Assembly: GCF_964355755.1 (NCBI RefSeq) | Contig: NC_092674.1 | Location: 16,001,001-16,065,000 of the forward strand | Length of the DNA stretch: 64,000 bases | Reading direction: 5' to 3' | Origin: Antedon mediterranea | Taxonomy: Eukaryota; Echinodermata; Crinoidea; Comatulida; Antedonidae | Part shown: positions 1-15,200 of the stretch, piece by piece | How the letters are laid out: each line of letters opens with the position of its first letter | Position numbering within the stretch: position 1 is the first letter of the stretch | Position numbers and translations under genes: made by a program | The notes under the pieces: model-generated | What the model was told of the DNA's origin: nothing | The model's input: only the letters and a program-made list of their open reading frames with translations | Databases searched by the model: none

Positions 1-77
1 AATCAAATGACAGGAATATATGGTGTTACAGTATATAAAAAACATTATAAACATCAATCAATAATAATGATTATATC

Positions 78-83
78 TTTATT
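78..83 (-). terminator. Possible MIPEP polyadenylation signal
   Basis: AATAAA on the minus strand, about 145 bases past the MIPEP stop. It is the first perfect hexamer I see downstream; usage is inferred. Confidence 0.45.
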
Positions 84-225
84 TTGTTCTCTAATGCAAT
101 AACTGTGTTATGCTTTTAAAAGGAATCACCCAACTGTAACACTTTGCTTCTGTGGAACCAACAGCACATTAGAAAAATCTCACTCGGTTATTTTTGTACT
201 CGCCTAGGGCTAATTCTGAAATATA

Positions 226-290
226 CTACTGTAATCCAGCTATCAGTGATTCAACTAACTCTTCATTGGTGGGTTCATGTCCAATCATAT
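226..290 (-). CDS. MIPEP: MIPEP terminal exon with stop
   Basis: Two bases plus 20 codons, [20 protein letters not shown], then TAG at 228-226. It corresponds to the C-terminal helix region of the human enzyme. Acceptor tttcag at 291-292. Confidence 0.88.
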
Positions 291-3200
291 CTGAAATAGC
301 AACACAAAACAAAACTACTTTGTTGATGTGAATTATTCTAAGAAATAAGATAAAAATGCAAAACTGCTCATAAATACTGAAGAAACAATTAAAATATATC
401 TTTTAAAAACTAAAACATTCATTAATTGAGATTAAGGAGCTTTGGATTTCAAACGACATCATATTAATTTATTTTGTCTGTGAATTTTGTTAAAGTCTGT
501 TGTTGTCTGACCCAGATGATGACCTTGGATTCTGTATTAGTCCAGCAGCCGAATGGTTATTTTTTCCATAACCTTGCAATGTTTTCTATAGTTTTTTTTT
601 ATGGATTTTGATTCTCGATACCATCTGAATGAATTATTTTTTAATTAGCATAAACAAAATGCCCGCTATTTTCATAAAACATGCTATATCTCTGGAAATA
701 CTTTGTCTACACCCAGTACGATTAAACACAAAGGATGTACCGAGTTGATGAGTATCATCGTTCATAATTGCAATTCTTTTCTGTTCCATTTGATTATCAT
801 ACATTTGCATAACACTAGGCAGATTATTATCTCCATTTATGCATTTCTTAGCTCTTTTAACTATGCGTTCAAATTGCTTATTATTGTATTCATACGTGTT
901 ACCATAGTAACAAGTTAAGTTAAACATTAGAACACTTTGTATAAACGGCTTTGTAGAGAAGTACAAGTATTTCTTCATTTACCCTAAAGTTTTTGAGTTT
1001 CCTAAGGAAATACAAACATTGAGAACAGTTACTGCAGCCTGGTCTGTCCAGGTAAGTTTCTCATCAATCATGGTTCCTAAATATTTATATTTGTCAACTT
1101 GTTCAACAACTGCTCCATCGAGTACAAGTGGTTCAATTTGAGGTTTTTTAATTCTGAAATCAATAATTAATTCTTTAGTTTTCTCAATATTGAGCTCTAA
1201 GTAATTATCGCCACACCATTTTGCAAATCTATTTACTTCATTCAAGTAACCGATAGGTTTGTCTGACATGAAACCTGTTATTACAGTATCTGTCATTTGC
1301 ATACTTGATTATGGAGCACTTAGGGTCTTCACATACTGTACATAGTCACTCGTATAGAGTGTAAATAAAATGGGGGATAATACACAGCTTTGTGGGGCGC
1401 CTGTGCTGACTTTTCATACTTTAGATTGCGCATCTCCGATCTTAACATACTGTGGTCTTTCCCTAATCCATAACAACATTTTAGTGTTGACATTTAATTA
1501 ATACAATTTATCGATAAGTAAGTGAGACTGGATACAATTGAAAGCACTAGAAAAGAAAAAAATGGGTCTTTCAGTGACTTTTTGAAAAAATGTTGCATTA
1601 TGGCAAGTATAAACATATACATTGTAAACAATTTGACACCAAAATTATCTCACTACGACAAATATCAATTAATTTATGTTATTATATTATAGAATAACCT
1701 TATTAAATTATGTCAAAGGTAACCACACTTCCGGTCATTTTCAAGCAATACCATCTGTTAAACTGAATATAAATGTATATCTTGGGAACAATTTGCTCCC
1801 AATTTTAATTCTCTCCGACCTGCCGTTACTTATATATAGCAAAAAGAGGTCAAAGGTCAAAATTGCTAAAATGGGGTTTCCAGTCAATTTTACAACAAAT
1901 TTCTGTTAGAGATAATAATAAACATCTACATTGTGAACAATTTGACACCAAAATTATCTATAGCATGTTTTATGAAAAGAGCAGCCATTTTGTTTATGCT
2001 AATTATGCAAATTGCTCCAAAAAAAAAAAATTCTTCATTCTGATGGTATCGAGAATCTATCTAAAAAAAATTATAGAAAACATTGCAAGGTTAAACCCCT
2101 TGGCTGCCAGAATACTGTATATCACAAACATTCACATTTCAACCTACAGTAGTTTGGGTGCACGGTCTTCGCAAACTAAAATTGAAAATTATTTTAGTGT
2201 ATGACTTGGTGATGCATAATCTATATAAGTCCTAGATTGTCGCAGAGTTCCATATTAAAACTGACGCGGATTTTATACTGTAGGCCTACTATTAAACTAC
2301 TATGATTGGACGACAATTTTTCAATTTATGTGTTTATGTGATTTGTGAGTGTATACACACCCACACATACATTTCTTTTTGTTTAAGTTTAATTAAATGG
2401 CATTTTCTTACTCTTAACTAGTGTTACTGGATCTTTACTTCCTCCACTTGCTAACATCTCCCTTCTAAATTTTTCACCAGTAGACCTCGACAAAGGATCG
2501 TCAGCAAAACACTGTCTCCATATCTTAGTAGCAACTGCCTTTGACAGTACATATGAGTAATACTTTGCACCATAGCCAACAAGGTGTCCAAAACGAAGCT
2601 GCCAGGCCTACGTAAAACAAACTTTGTTAAAAAAGTGAAAACTATTTTAAAAACTACTGTATATTTTTATATTTTGGCATAAGCAACATTAACATACTGA
2701 ATACATGCTTTATGCAGTGGTGCCATACGCAGCAAAAGTGTCATGCAAAAATACAAGTGAAAATTTTAAAACGTACTGTGTAATTGTTAAAATACAAATG
2801 AACTTTAAAATATTATGTCTGATTTCTTAAAACGTACTGTGTAATTTTTAAAATACAGGTTCGATTTTCGCCTCAAACGTACGGTCTAAATGCAATGTTT
2901 AAAATGCGATTCGTCATGCTCAGTTAGACATCTCTAACTAAGCGTGACGGGTCATTCCATTTTTTGTTGGGGAGGCAATAGGTAAATTAAGCATACGTCA
3001 CAAACGCACATGTGGTAGTGGTGTATGGTACGTGGATTATTACCAAGTGCGCGAGTGTAGTGGATGAGATGCGGAATCGGATGATCCGCGTTGTGGATGC
3101 ATAGTTTACTACAACTTAGAGTGGCACATGTTTTTGGGTAGGTTTATTCTAATTAATTAATTACAATAAAATGATTATGAATAATTTATTTATACTTATT

Positions 3201-6200
3201 TTACAGTTCACTACTAGTCCTAGATTTAGGTATGGAACGCCGTTTACGCAAGTTTAGGCGATGTTAAAATTGCATCAATGTAATTAAAATTACGTTTGCG
3301 ATTATTATTCTAAGTGATATTTTATTGGGAAGTGTTCTGCATTTATTCAAATAATTACAATCCTAATTGGTATAATTAATACATTATTTACATCTTTTGA
3401 AACTAACTTCCGCAAAAAAGTGGGCCGTTTCGGCCTAAGAAGGAAGACGTTTTAGACAGCTTGCAACATGGGTAGAAGTATATGAGGGTCCTAACGGGAT
3501 ACAGATAGCCCACAGTTACTCAATAACTCGGCTATCAGGGTTTCACTCGATTTAAAACAAAAGGTCTTTTCAGTTCTCCCTATGTAATTTTATATACTAT
3601 TCCCAACAATATATTCTGATTCTTTATGGCGTATATTTAATTTGATCTTTATTAATTTGCAGTATAATTTTTGCTACTGCACCTTCACACGCTCGATCCG
3701 AAACTTAGTTGAAACCTGGAAGTTGCAAGGTGAACCTGTGGACTCACCGTGAACCCGGAAATTAATTCTACAGTGCACAGTTGAAAATCTACTGATGAAA
3801 TCAGAAATTTTGTTTCAAAACCCTTCATAATATATTCCGAAGATAGAAATATGGAACAATATCGTAATAGTGAAAACTAATGTTATCAAATCTACGTTTC
3901 GTGGTACATCTGACATAGATCAGGTAGGTATCCAAGGCGGAGATTTGTTACAAAGTTTTTCCATTGTGCTCGCCTATGTCAGAATTAACCATAATTTATA
4001 TATAGATATATCTGATCATTAGTTTTTTGGACCACTTTTTGCCAAAGACACACAGTATATTAAGCAATTATTTTACAACAAAAATGAATCTGAATTTTTA
4101 ATAACTCACTGTTCCTGAAACGTGTGGCAAGCATGAGTAATTGTTCTGAACATCAGCTAAGATCTCTGTTGTACTCTGTGAACAAGTTCATGACAATAAT
4201 TACAAATAAAGAAAACAGTGAATAAATTAAACAAACATTGATTGATACACAGTGGAATACCCAATTTGACTATTTTTTGCTTTAAATTACAGATTTTTTC
4301 AGGTAAATAAACTTTTTTTTTAATCCAATTTTTTGATAACTAATATGTGACATTAAAATGGCATATTCAACAAAAAATGTTAAGAATTACAATACATCTT
4401 TAAGTAATCCTTCAAATACACCACCCTCTGTTATCATTAGAATTAGTACCTTAAAATGTAAATACAATAAAAGGGAATAAAATTAGAGACCCAATAAATA
4501 ACAACACCTTATTTAGAGGATGATGAGCATGATAAACCTGGTCCAAGATTGAGTAAAATACTTGTGTTTGCATTTCATAAGCTGAAAACATCTTCTTTGA
4601 GGAACATAAGTTAGAAATCATTTCTTCTGGTAAAGTCTAAAATAAAAAATGTCAGTCTGTTCATTTGATTTATTCACTTTAATCCAAAACACCTATAACA
4701 CCTATATAAGTGTATCAGAAAAAAAATATTGTGGAAGGTTTTTTTTTTATTTACATTATTTCAATATGCTGTTGGACATTATTTGTAGACCAGCCTCTAA
4801 GTCCCAGTCTTTTTTTAGGAATCATATGGTGTACTTTATAGTTTTTCTTCTCCATGCAAATCATTAAATAATATACAGTAGCAACTAATATCAACAATTG
4901 AAGGAATTTATGAAAAAAAAACCTATTTACTTCATGTGTTTTATAATGTTTAGCAAATTTCTTGAGTATACGATAATCATTGGCAAAGAACTCCATTAAT
5001 ATTGAAGGCACTTCTGCGAAATCTGTAGCACATCGAGTACCTGTTACATGCTGAAACTTGGTTCTGGCTAGCATGGCTGAAATAAATATTTTTAAAAATA
5101 TTTCATATGGAATATACAACCGGTTGTAATTATGTGAACTTAATAACCAAGACAATATTTATATGGGGCTATAGTAAAAACCTACTGTATTGGACATTAA
5201 CATTTTGTAAACACTTTGAGATTGTGTGTGACAAAATTGCTCTACTCCACTACCAAAATCTGAGAACAGTATATTATAAACTGTTATATATATATTTGGG
5301 CGAATTTTTCTCATTCTCACAGATTTCCTCATCTTTATCGTTTCAAATTAATTAATTAAATTTCAGTATATCACCGGGCGGTTTAGAATTAATGTTCAAT
5401 GAGGAAAATCTGTGAGAATGAGAAAAAGTTGTCCCAACCGAGACTCGAACTCGGACCGCCTGCTATATATATATTCCATTGATAAAGGGCTAGCGTTGCC
5501 CAAATACTCTGCTAACTTTTCTGGCTGTTTTACTTTATCGTTTTGATTTAGCTTTTTGCTTTTTTTTTGTATCTCCATTGAGTCCAGCCACTGATACTCA
5601 TAGCATTGTCATTTTTTCAGTATCTTGCCTTTGGATTTATATATTAAATATAATTTATAGGTCCATGGTTTAATATTGAGGAACAAAATGTTGCTTTGTA
5701 CAGCAAGCCATGAAGTGTGTATTATTATTATGTAGTAAGTTTATTTTCACTTTGTGCTCAATGGAAAGGATCTAAGAGATCAGAATGAGTCTGATTTCAT
5801 CAAAATATTCTTTATTTCTGTAGAAAAAATAATAAAGTATAAAATACTACATTTACAATGAATAGCATGGCCAAACTCATGGAATAGGTTTTCCAACATC
5901 TGAAAGAAAAACAATTGTAACTTATAAAATAATAGTTTTATCGTTTCACTATAAATTGCTAAATTAAACGATTTATAACCGTATTCTCAACATATATTAT
6001 ATGTGTGAACATATGAGGCACTCAAACTTACAATCTAGAAGCGACGAAAACAATAATTGTTGATATTTATTTTTATAAACAGCATTTAATAAGTTTTAAC
6101 ATGAGGGTTGTTTATTAAAATTGTTATATTTTGTTCCCAGTTATTAATAAAAACATATGAATTGCATATAGCTCAAGAAATCTTTATTTTTAGGAATTCA

Positions 6201-9200
6201 ATAGTTAGGCTTAGTGTAACCGACTGACGAAAACTATAACACTCACAATTTTCTTTTCAATAAGTTGAAAAAATATCATTGTGGTACATGATATTATATT
6301 TATATTATTTCAACAAATAGACAAAAATATAACAAAAAGTTGAAATATTCAACAAACTACGATGGAAGCTATGCTGTTTCATTGTAAACGAAAGTGTCAT
6401 CCAACCAGAGAGTATATTTTAATTTTATAGCAAATCACAGTCAAGGATTCACAAACACCTTAAAAAAAAATTTCAATTGACTAGATTTTTTACAATTCCT
6501 TGGGTTGTTAAAGATTATAGGAGCTGATATATTTTCGAACAGATAGGTACCAAAAATGACATGATTTGGGTCAGCAATTTGATTAAATTATGTCAACTTT
6601 CGAGTAAACAAAAATAAAATGTCCTCAATATATTTCAATGGAAATGACTTAAATAATTGAAAAATGCTGCTTTATTTACATTGTGAACTTCAAGACTCGA
6701 TAGTTGGGATTGCACCACTTTTGAGATGGACTGCTTCATTTAACCATGGACCTATGGTCTATGATATAACAATATACAATTTATAAAACTTTGTTTCATT
6801 TTCTGTCAGCAAGTGGTTATGCTTTGTTTGATTATTGACAAATTTGCTCCAATTTGATTAGATAATTTATATATTTGAAAGTCAGTTAAGGCAGGGTTGC
6901 CGGTCCAGTGTAAGTCAGTTAAGGCAGGGTTGCCGGTCCAGTGTAAGTCAGTTAAGGCAGGGTTGCCGGTCCAGTGTAAGTCAGTTAAGGCAGGGTTGCC
7001 GGTCCAGTGTAAGTCAGTTAAGGCAGGGTTGCCGGTCCAGTGTACACAGTTATATTTATTAATAATAACTGCCTTATATTCCATAAAATTTTCAATTTTA
7101 AGCTCAAGGTTAAAGTAAAACTTTGTACTAGAAGCAGCCATTATACATATCGATAAATGCTTTTTTTTCATATTAAATAAGATTATTTAAAAAATCTGGG
7201 CACTCCAATATAAAAAATATCAATCTTTTACAAAACTGATAATATTCTGTAAAGTTGGAGATACATTTTGGATATGTACAAAATGTATGTATATTATCTA
7301 TATTATAAATATAACCTTTTTTTTGTATCATTAGAAATACTGTAATAAAAAATAAGGTGTCAGTGCATGAATTTGATGTTATTTTATGGACTTTAATTAC
7401 TTACTCCATGTGTTAGTAGCGCTGGTGCTCCAGAATGAGCTGGTCTGAAATAACAACAAATAAGTCAATGATTAATGATAACGCAATTATGACCTTTAGT
7501 ATAGACTAGAATATAACAAAATTATTTTTTAAATACTTACATACAAGTACAGACTAACACAACACGTGGCAGTTGATAAGAACCATCTTCCAAAACGCGT
7601 CCTCCACGTATCGTAAAATGACAATCATGAGGAGGTTTACTTGGACGATCATAGAAGTCACAATATATGTATCCTAATAAACCCTCAGTTTCATGCATAA
7701 CTCCCTATAGGAAAGTAATAAAACCAATATTTCAATAATCAACCATTTCACAATAAAACCTCTACACAACATAAGCCACAGAACTGTGTGCCGGATTAAA
7801 CAGGGAATACTATTACCATGCCAGTTTGGTTTCTGTCAAAATGGGTCAATACAATGACTTAATTTAATTGCCAATATTGTATCAAATGCAATTGTTAGAA
7901 TTTAATTCATCACCATTTATAATAGAAAATAAGGGCGCCCTCAATAATACTATTTGATTAGATATATCTCGACCTTTCTCAATGAAAGTTGGTAAATACT
8001 GGTTATAGACGCGAATAGTTATAAACCAATAAGAACGATGTAGAGTTTTGACAGCACATCTGTGAGAAAGCACCTATAGAATTATTCATGTATTCCATGC
8101 ACTAGCATGGCATAATGCGGATGTACTGTACAATGTAGGAAAAAATCAACAAATTAGTTTTTAAAAATGCCTATAAATTACAGCCTAAATGGTAAATTAT
8201 GCACTATTGGGATGTTTTTTATATCCAAAACAATCAAGAGAAATAGTGGAAGGCAGTACATTTGAAATATTGGAAAACTTTGCACTGTCGAGACATCTAC
8301 TCCCCAAGGACATCTAATTAGTGAATTGAATCAGACTGGTTTCAATATAGTAAAAAAAACTAACCAATTTTTTTACATCCGGAGCCCACGTTTCACCATA
8401 ATGCGGTTCCACACTGGCTAGGCTAATACCATAGAGGCAATTGAATATCATATTTAGTCCATCCATGCATGATCCAAGGGAAAAATACTGTGATAAATCT
8501 ACACTGTCAACATCATACCTAGGTATATGTACAAAAAAATGTTTATCCAACAATTGTTTTAGATTTTTAAATTAGATTTTATTACAGTAAATGATCATGT
8601 TTGATAATAAATGAAACAAACATAAATCATAAAAAAAAAATACCATCTTACTGTTATACTAGTCAGTAATTATTTTGCTTCAATTGAGTTTCTGAATATA
8701 CAACACAAAGAAAACCTTGGATTTTTTCTGAATTTGGAAGTAAAGCCAGCATAGTGAATTTGGGGGGATTTCTGGAAGTTCATTGGTCAGGAGAGGGAGA
8801 AGGGAAGACGATGTAGAAGGCTGCAGAAAGTAGGGAGTAGGATAGCAGGAGCAGTAGAGAGCAGACGTGTGTAGCCAGACGAGAAATAATATGGTTGAGT
8901 ACTTGATTCACTAGTGGTTACAGAGTTAGCCGGTGGTTGCACCTTGACTTATGAGTACTTGATTCACTGGTGGTTTACAGACTTAGCCGGTGGTTGCACC
9001 TTGACTGAGGAGTACTTGATTCACTAGTGGTTACAGAGTTAGCCAGTGGTTGCACCTTGACTGAGGAGTACTTGATTCACTGGAGGTTACAGAGTTAGCC
9101 GGTGGTTGCACCTTGACTTATGAGTACTTGATTCACTAGTGGTTACAGAGTTAGCCGGCACCTCATGAGTACTTGATTCACTGGTGGTTTACAGAGTTAG

Positions 9201-12200
9201 CCGGTGGTTGCACCTTGACTGAGGAGTACTTGATCCACTAGTGGTTACAGAGTTAGCGAGTTAGCCGGCACCTCATGAGTACTCGATTCACTGGTGGTTT
9301 ACAGAGTTAGCCGGTGGTTGCACCTTGACTGAGGAGTACTTGATTCACTAGTGGTTACAGAGTTAGCCAGTGGTTGAACCTCGACTGAGGAGTACTTGAT
9401 TCACTGGTGGTTTACAGAGTTAGCCAGTGGTTGCACCTTGACTGAGGAGTACTTGATTCACTAGTGGTTACAGAGTTAGCCAGTGGTTGAACCTCGACTG
9501 AGGAGTACTTGATTCACTGGTGGTTTACAGAGTTATCCAGTGGTTATGCTTCAACTCAGGGTTACTTATTCACTAATGGTTACGTTAGTTAGCCAGTGGT
9601 TGGACCTTGACAAGAGTTCTCCGGCAGTTTTATTATTTAATTATCGTAGGAGGAGATAGGAAAATGCGAAGCCTCCTCGTATTATTGTGTGCGGGTATTT
9701 TTCAAGATGGACATCCATTAGACAGTGTATACCCCGATCGGAAAACACCCCTATTTGGGGCAAATCGTTGAACCTAAATTCGTTTTAATCATCAATAACT
9801 AATTATCTAACTCAATTTAATTAGTAAACAGGGTTACATCAGGTGGTTAAAATCAGTATCGAAAGTACGAACCAACTTTATATACCATCGAGTAAACATT
9901 CTAGAAGTAAGGCGCGATTTACCGAATTTTGCCCTTACGTAAATTTATATATAGATATAATATATAACAATCTGACTCACATTTGTTTTTTTGTTGTACT
10001 CATATAATACGAGCAATCCCATGGCTTGAGTTCCTGTAATAATACAAATACTGCATTATAGATCACATACATTAACAAGAAATAAAATTTTAATATTTTT
10101 CTTTTGAAGCGAAAAGTATATCAGCATGTCTTCAATATCCAAAATATCTGTATTGAAAATTGATTTACATGTCAACATTAATTTTGTATTGGGATATAAC
10201 ATTTTTTTTAAATGGTCAATAAAAATTGTATTTGTGTTTTATACGTACATTGCTATTAGTACTGTATTTGTTGTTAGCTTTTTTGACATTATTTAGTGGC
10301 TGAATTTCCTCCTTAGCCATAGGGTGTAGACGAGCAGCCAAGTGCTTAAGAAATTCCATGACATTTTTAGGATTCTGAGCCATCGTACCGCGTAGAGCTC
10401 GATGTGCGAATGTTGGAAATCCCACAAGATTTGCTAATCTATGTCTTGATTCAAGAAGTTTGTCCAAACAGGAAATTTGGGTTTGGTTTGGATACAAATA
10501 TACCTTATATGCAGTCTCTCTAACCTATAAATAACAATACAAAAATAACAACAAATTCATCAGCTAATCAAAAACAGTCACCTACTTTGTAATTAGAAAA
10601 GAATCCTGGTCAAAACTTGGAATAATTCACAAATTTATGTGGTCATCCCTCAAATGAGAAATACAGTATAATAGAGTGTGGTTTGCCAAATCAATTTAAT
10701 ATAAAACTAACTCCAAACTAGAATTTAATTCGTCACTTTGACGAATTATAGGTGATCATTTTTATCCTTTTAATGAAATTAACATTTTTTAAACATGCAC
10801 GTACGTTAACATACGATCGTAAAAAGCTGATGTACGCCATCCTATGACATGATGCATATACACTTATAGTGCTGAGTTGTACCTATTATGTGTCATATAC
10901 AATATGTACAGTACAGTATATACTGTATATCTATATACAGTGTAGCATAGGTGAAATTACGGGATCCACATCATGATCAAATTTTTTGGTATGATGGAAT
11001 TATCAAAATAAACTCGAAGATGACAATTTCGAAAAATAATGAATTGAGCAAATAAATATAAGGATTGGAAGAGAATTTGACACGTAGAAGCGCAATGCGC
11101 GCTCTTTGAAATTTGTATAACTTCGACTAAAGAAATTTAAAAACAACGTTTTAACTTCAACTGGCCATATGATAACATCACAACATCCAATAGGCTTAAT
11201 TTTTATATGAATTCAAATCTACATTTCATCAGCTTTCATAATAAGTTATAATCTTCAAGGTCACCTTTAATTCTGAAGAGCTATAAGATATTCAAATGTA
11301 TGGTGTAGCTGAAATTACACGACCTAGGTTATTCAAGTTTTTACGCGTGATGACGTCATCAAAATAAAAATGTTGACAACTCATTAGAAGAATAATTAAT
11401 TGAGCAAGCATATACTAAAAGTTGTGCGAAAATCGGGCTCAAATAACGGAGATGCGCTCTATTGAATGTGATAACCCACACAAAAAGATAAAAATTCCTA
11501 ATTTTTAAATTCAAGTGGCCAGTTAATGACGTCATACCATTTTGTACGTCTAATGTGTATATACATTTGTATCTACAACTTATTGGCTTCCATAATAAGT
11601 TAAAAAAATTGGGGGTCACCTGCCATTCTGAAGAGTTATATTCATTTTAAGAAGGCCTTATTTTTCACCATTTTCATCACTTTGATGAAATTAATTTGCG
11701 CATTTTGTCATTTTTAACTTGCTCGTATAGCGTTATTTTAAGTCGGAACTGACTCAAATTTGGTGAATGTACTAAGAATGGTGAGTAGAATGAGATTTGT
11801 AAAAATCATATTTTTTACGCTTTTTAAGTATCGCGCGCGCAAAATTTTTTTTTGCGCAGTAATTTTTTGAAACACGCAAATGGCCTAATTCATGCTCTAA
11901 ATTGATCAAAACTTAATTTTGAGCGTTTTAAATTTTTAACGCGCGATTTCACGCGCATGACCCTACGTGCACGTGCGTTTTTATTTGCTAATATTTTTAC
12001 CCTTGACCTGAAGTTTACGTGTAGTGAATTTCATTAATATGTCATAATGAATTATGGAGATATGATTGATAATGTGATTTTGCAAAATGGCGTATAAATG
12101 ACGTCACGGATGAGTGATCCCGCTGGAAAGCTTATTAGGATTAAGTTATATTATTTGAAAGATTTTCTGAAATTTTGGTAATAATTGACATTAAACTTTT

Positions 12201-15200
12201 TGAGATAATTGTTACACAAAATAGTGTACAGAAACAATAAAAAGACTAGACATGTAACTCGTAACTTTGACGAGTTTGGTTATCCGCCGCGCAAGTGGTG
12301 CAACATTAACATTAAGGGGATAGGTTGAGGACAAAAGGAAGTGTTCACGTTGGCATTATGAACTGAACTGAAGAATATGATCTGTTGTTATTGCTGAATT
12401 TTATTATTTAAATTCATATATAGTATACACAGTATAATCTGTATCCATATCACATACAGTGTAGAATAGGTGAAATTACGGGACCCGCTATTTATTACAA
12501 TTTTTAACATGTTGACGGTTTTAAAATGAAACGCGAAGTTAGCAATTCCGAAAGGAAATTATCTCAGCAACAACGTATTAGCGTGTAGAAGAAATTTGAA
12601 TACGTGAAATATTGATGCGCGCTCTTTTAAATGTAATGAATTATGACGCAAAAGATGAAAATACGACCTTTTTTATTTAACTGGCCATATGATGACGTCA
12701 CAACATCCGATTGGCAACATTTTTACATAATTTCGTATCTACAATCCAATAGCTTCCAGAAAAAGTTTTAATCGTGATTATCAAGTTTTATTCTTACGAG
12801 CTATAACAGATTAAAATTTACTGTAAAGATGAAATTGATGCCACACGTGATTAAAATTTTTAGGCATGATGACGTCAAAAAAATTAAAATATTTTTAACT
12901 CATGCGAAAGATACTTGATTGACCTAGACAAAATCAAAATCGGGGTGAAAATGGAAACGGATAAGTGGAGATGCGCTCTATTCAATGTGATGAGCTATGA
13001 CGAAAGATACAAAAATCCTAAATTTTATATTCGCGTGGCCATACGATGACGTCACAATGTCCGGTTAGCCATATTAATACCTGATCCGATATCTACAACT
13101 CATCTACTTCCAGAATATGCCATCCACAAAAAGTTGACGGTCTAGTTTAGAAATTACGACTGTTTAAAAAAAGGCATATTTTAAACGAATTTTTTAACCT
13201 TTTCATAAAAAACGCGCGCAAATTGTCCAATTCGACGTGCTCGTATGACGTATCTTTAAGTCGAAATTGTTTAAAATTTGGTAAAATTACTAGAAAAGGC
13301 TGGAAAAATATAAATCACGTGAAAAAAGTACGTTTTCAATACTACGTGCGCACCGCACACGTAAAAATGTGCGCACGCGTGGGAATTTTTGACATGCTTA
13401 AAACGACATGAAACGCGTAGAAAGTTGATTATAAATTAATTTTGCGCATTTTGAAATTTTAAATGCGCGTGCGCGCGTAACTTTGTGTAAAACACGCAAT
13501 TTTTTTTCAACAGAAAGTTAGCGCATGATATAAATTAAACTTTTGCAAAGTTTCAAGTTGAAATGTTATTTGGTTGTCGAGCTATGTTAAATACGACAAA
13601 ATCATTAAATCGCGCGTAAGTCACGTTGCGCAATTGTAAACGTCATGAAAAGCTTCGCTTGACGACGTTACGTAAATGTCAATATGTTAAGATAGTTACC
13701 GAAATGTTATGTTTGCGAGTTTTAGAGAAAAGCGTTACACAAAAATCATACAGGTTGATTTCGTACAATCACAAGAGGTTATCCTGCAACTTCGTTGCGG
13801 ATAACCAAAAACTAGACATGAAACTCGTCACTTTGACGAGTTAGTTATCCGCACGACAAATGCCACGTGCACGTCATACTTTGGAATATTGCACACAGAA
13901 AAAGATTATGACATTATGACCTGAACTGAAGAATATCATATCTTGTTAGTGCTGAATTCTGTCTATTTTGTGTCATATAGTATATACAGTATAATCTGTA
14001 TACATATTACATACAGTGTAGAATAGGTGAAATTACGGGACCCACCGTTTATTCCAATTTTTAACATGGTGACGGTATTAAAATTAAACACTAAGATAGC
14101 AATTTCGGAAGGACATTATCTCACCAACAACATATTAACGTGTAGAAGAAATTTGAATACGTAGAATATGGATGCGTGCTCGTTTAAATGTGATGAACTA
14201 TGCCGCATAATATCAAAATACGACTTTTTTTATTCAACTGGCCATATGATAACTTCACAACATCCGATTGGCAAAATGTTCACATTAATTCGTATCTACA
14301 GTCCAATAGCTTCCAGAAAATGTTTTAATCATAATTATAGCTTTTTATTCTTACAAGCTATAACAGATTAAAATTTACTGTAAAGATGAAATTAATGACC
14401 CTGTTAATTATACTTTTTAGGCATGATGACGTCATAAAAATTAAAATATTTTTAACTCATGCGTAAGATAGTTGATTGACCTAGAAAATATTAAAGTCTT
14501 GGAAAAAAGGGAATACAGATAGGCGTGATGCGCTCCATTGAATATGATGAGCAATAACGAAAGAGACAAAAATCCTATATTTTACATTCGTGTGGCCATA
14601 CGATGACGTCACAATGTCCGGTTAGCCATATCGATTCATGATCCGATATCTACAACTCTTCAACTTCCAGAATATGTAATTAAAAAAAAGTTCACCTCGT
14701 TGTTTAGAATCTATGACTGTTTAAAAAAAGGCATAATTTTGACCAATTTTTAAACTTTTTCATCAAAAACGCACGTAAATTATCCAATTCAACGTGCCCG
14801 TATGACGTAGTTTTAAGTCGAAATTGTTTAAAAGTTGGTAAAAGTACTAGAAAAGGCTGAAAAAACTGAAATCACAAAAAAAAATTGTTTTCAACGCTAC
14901 GTTCGCACCATGCGCGTAAAAAAATGCGCGCGCGTGGGAATTTTTTACATGCTTAAAATTACATGAAACGCGTAGAAAGTTGATTAGAAATTGATTTTTC
15001 GCATTTTCAAATTTTAAACGCGCGTGCGCGCGTAACTTCGTGTAAAACATGCCATTTTTTCCCTATAGTCAGTTAGCGCAAGATATAACTTAAACTTTTT
15101 GTCAAGTTTCATATTAAATTGTTATATGGTTTTCGATCTATGTTAAATACGCGAAATTCGTAAAAACGCGCGTAAGTCATGTTGCGCAACTCTGACGTCA

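Noticed and set aside
6806-7171. Minus-strand frame with [11 protein letters not shown] repeats
   Set aside because: Lies within a MIPEP intron and exists only because the 33-base repeat keeps frame.
8897-9612. CRISPR array
   Set aside because: Direct repeats without unique spacers, in an animal intron: a minisatellite.
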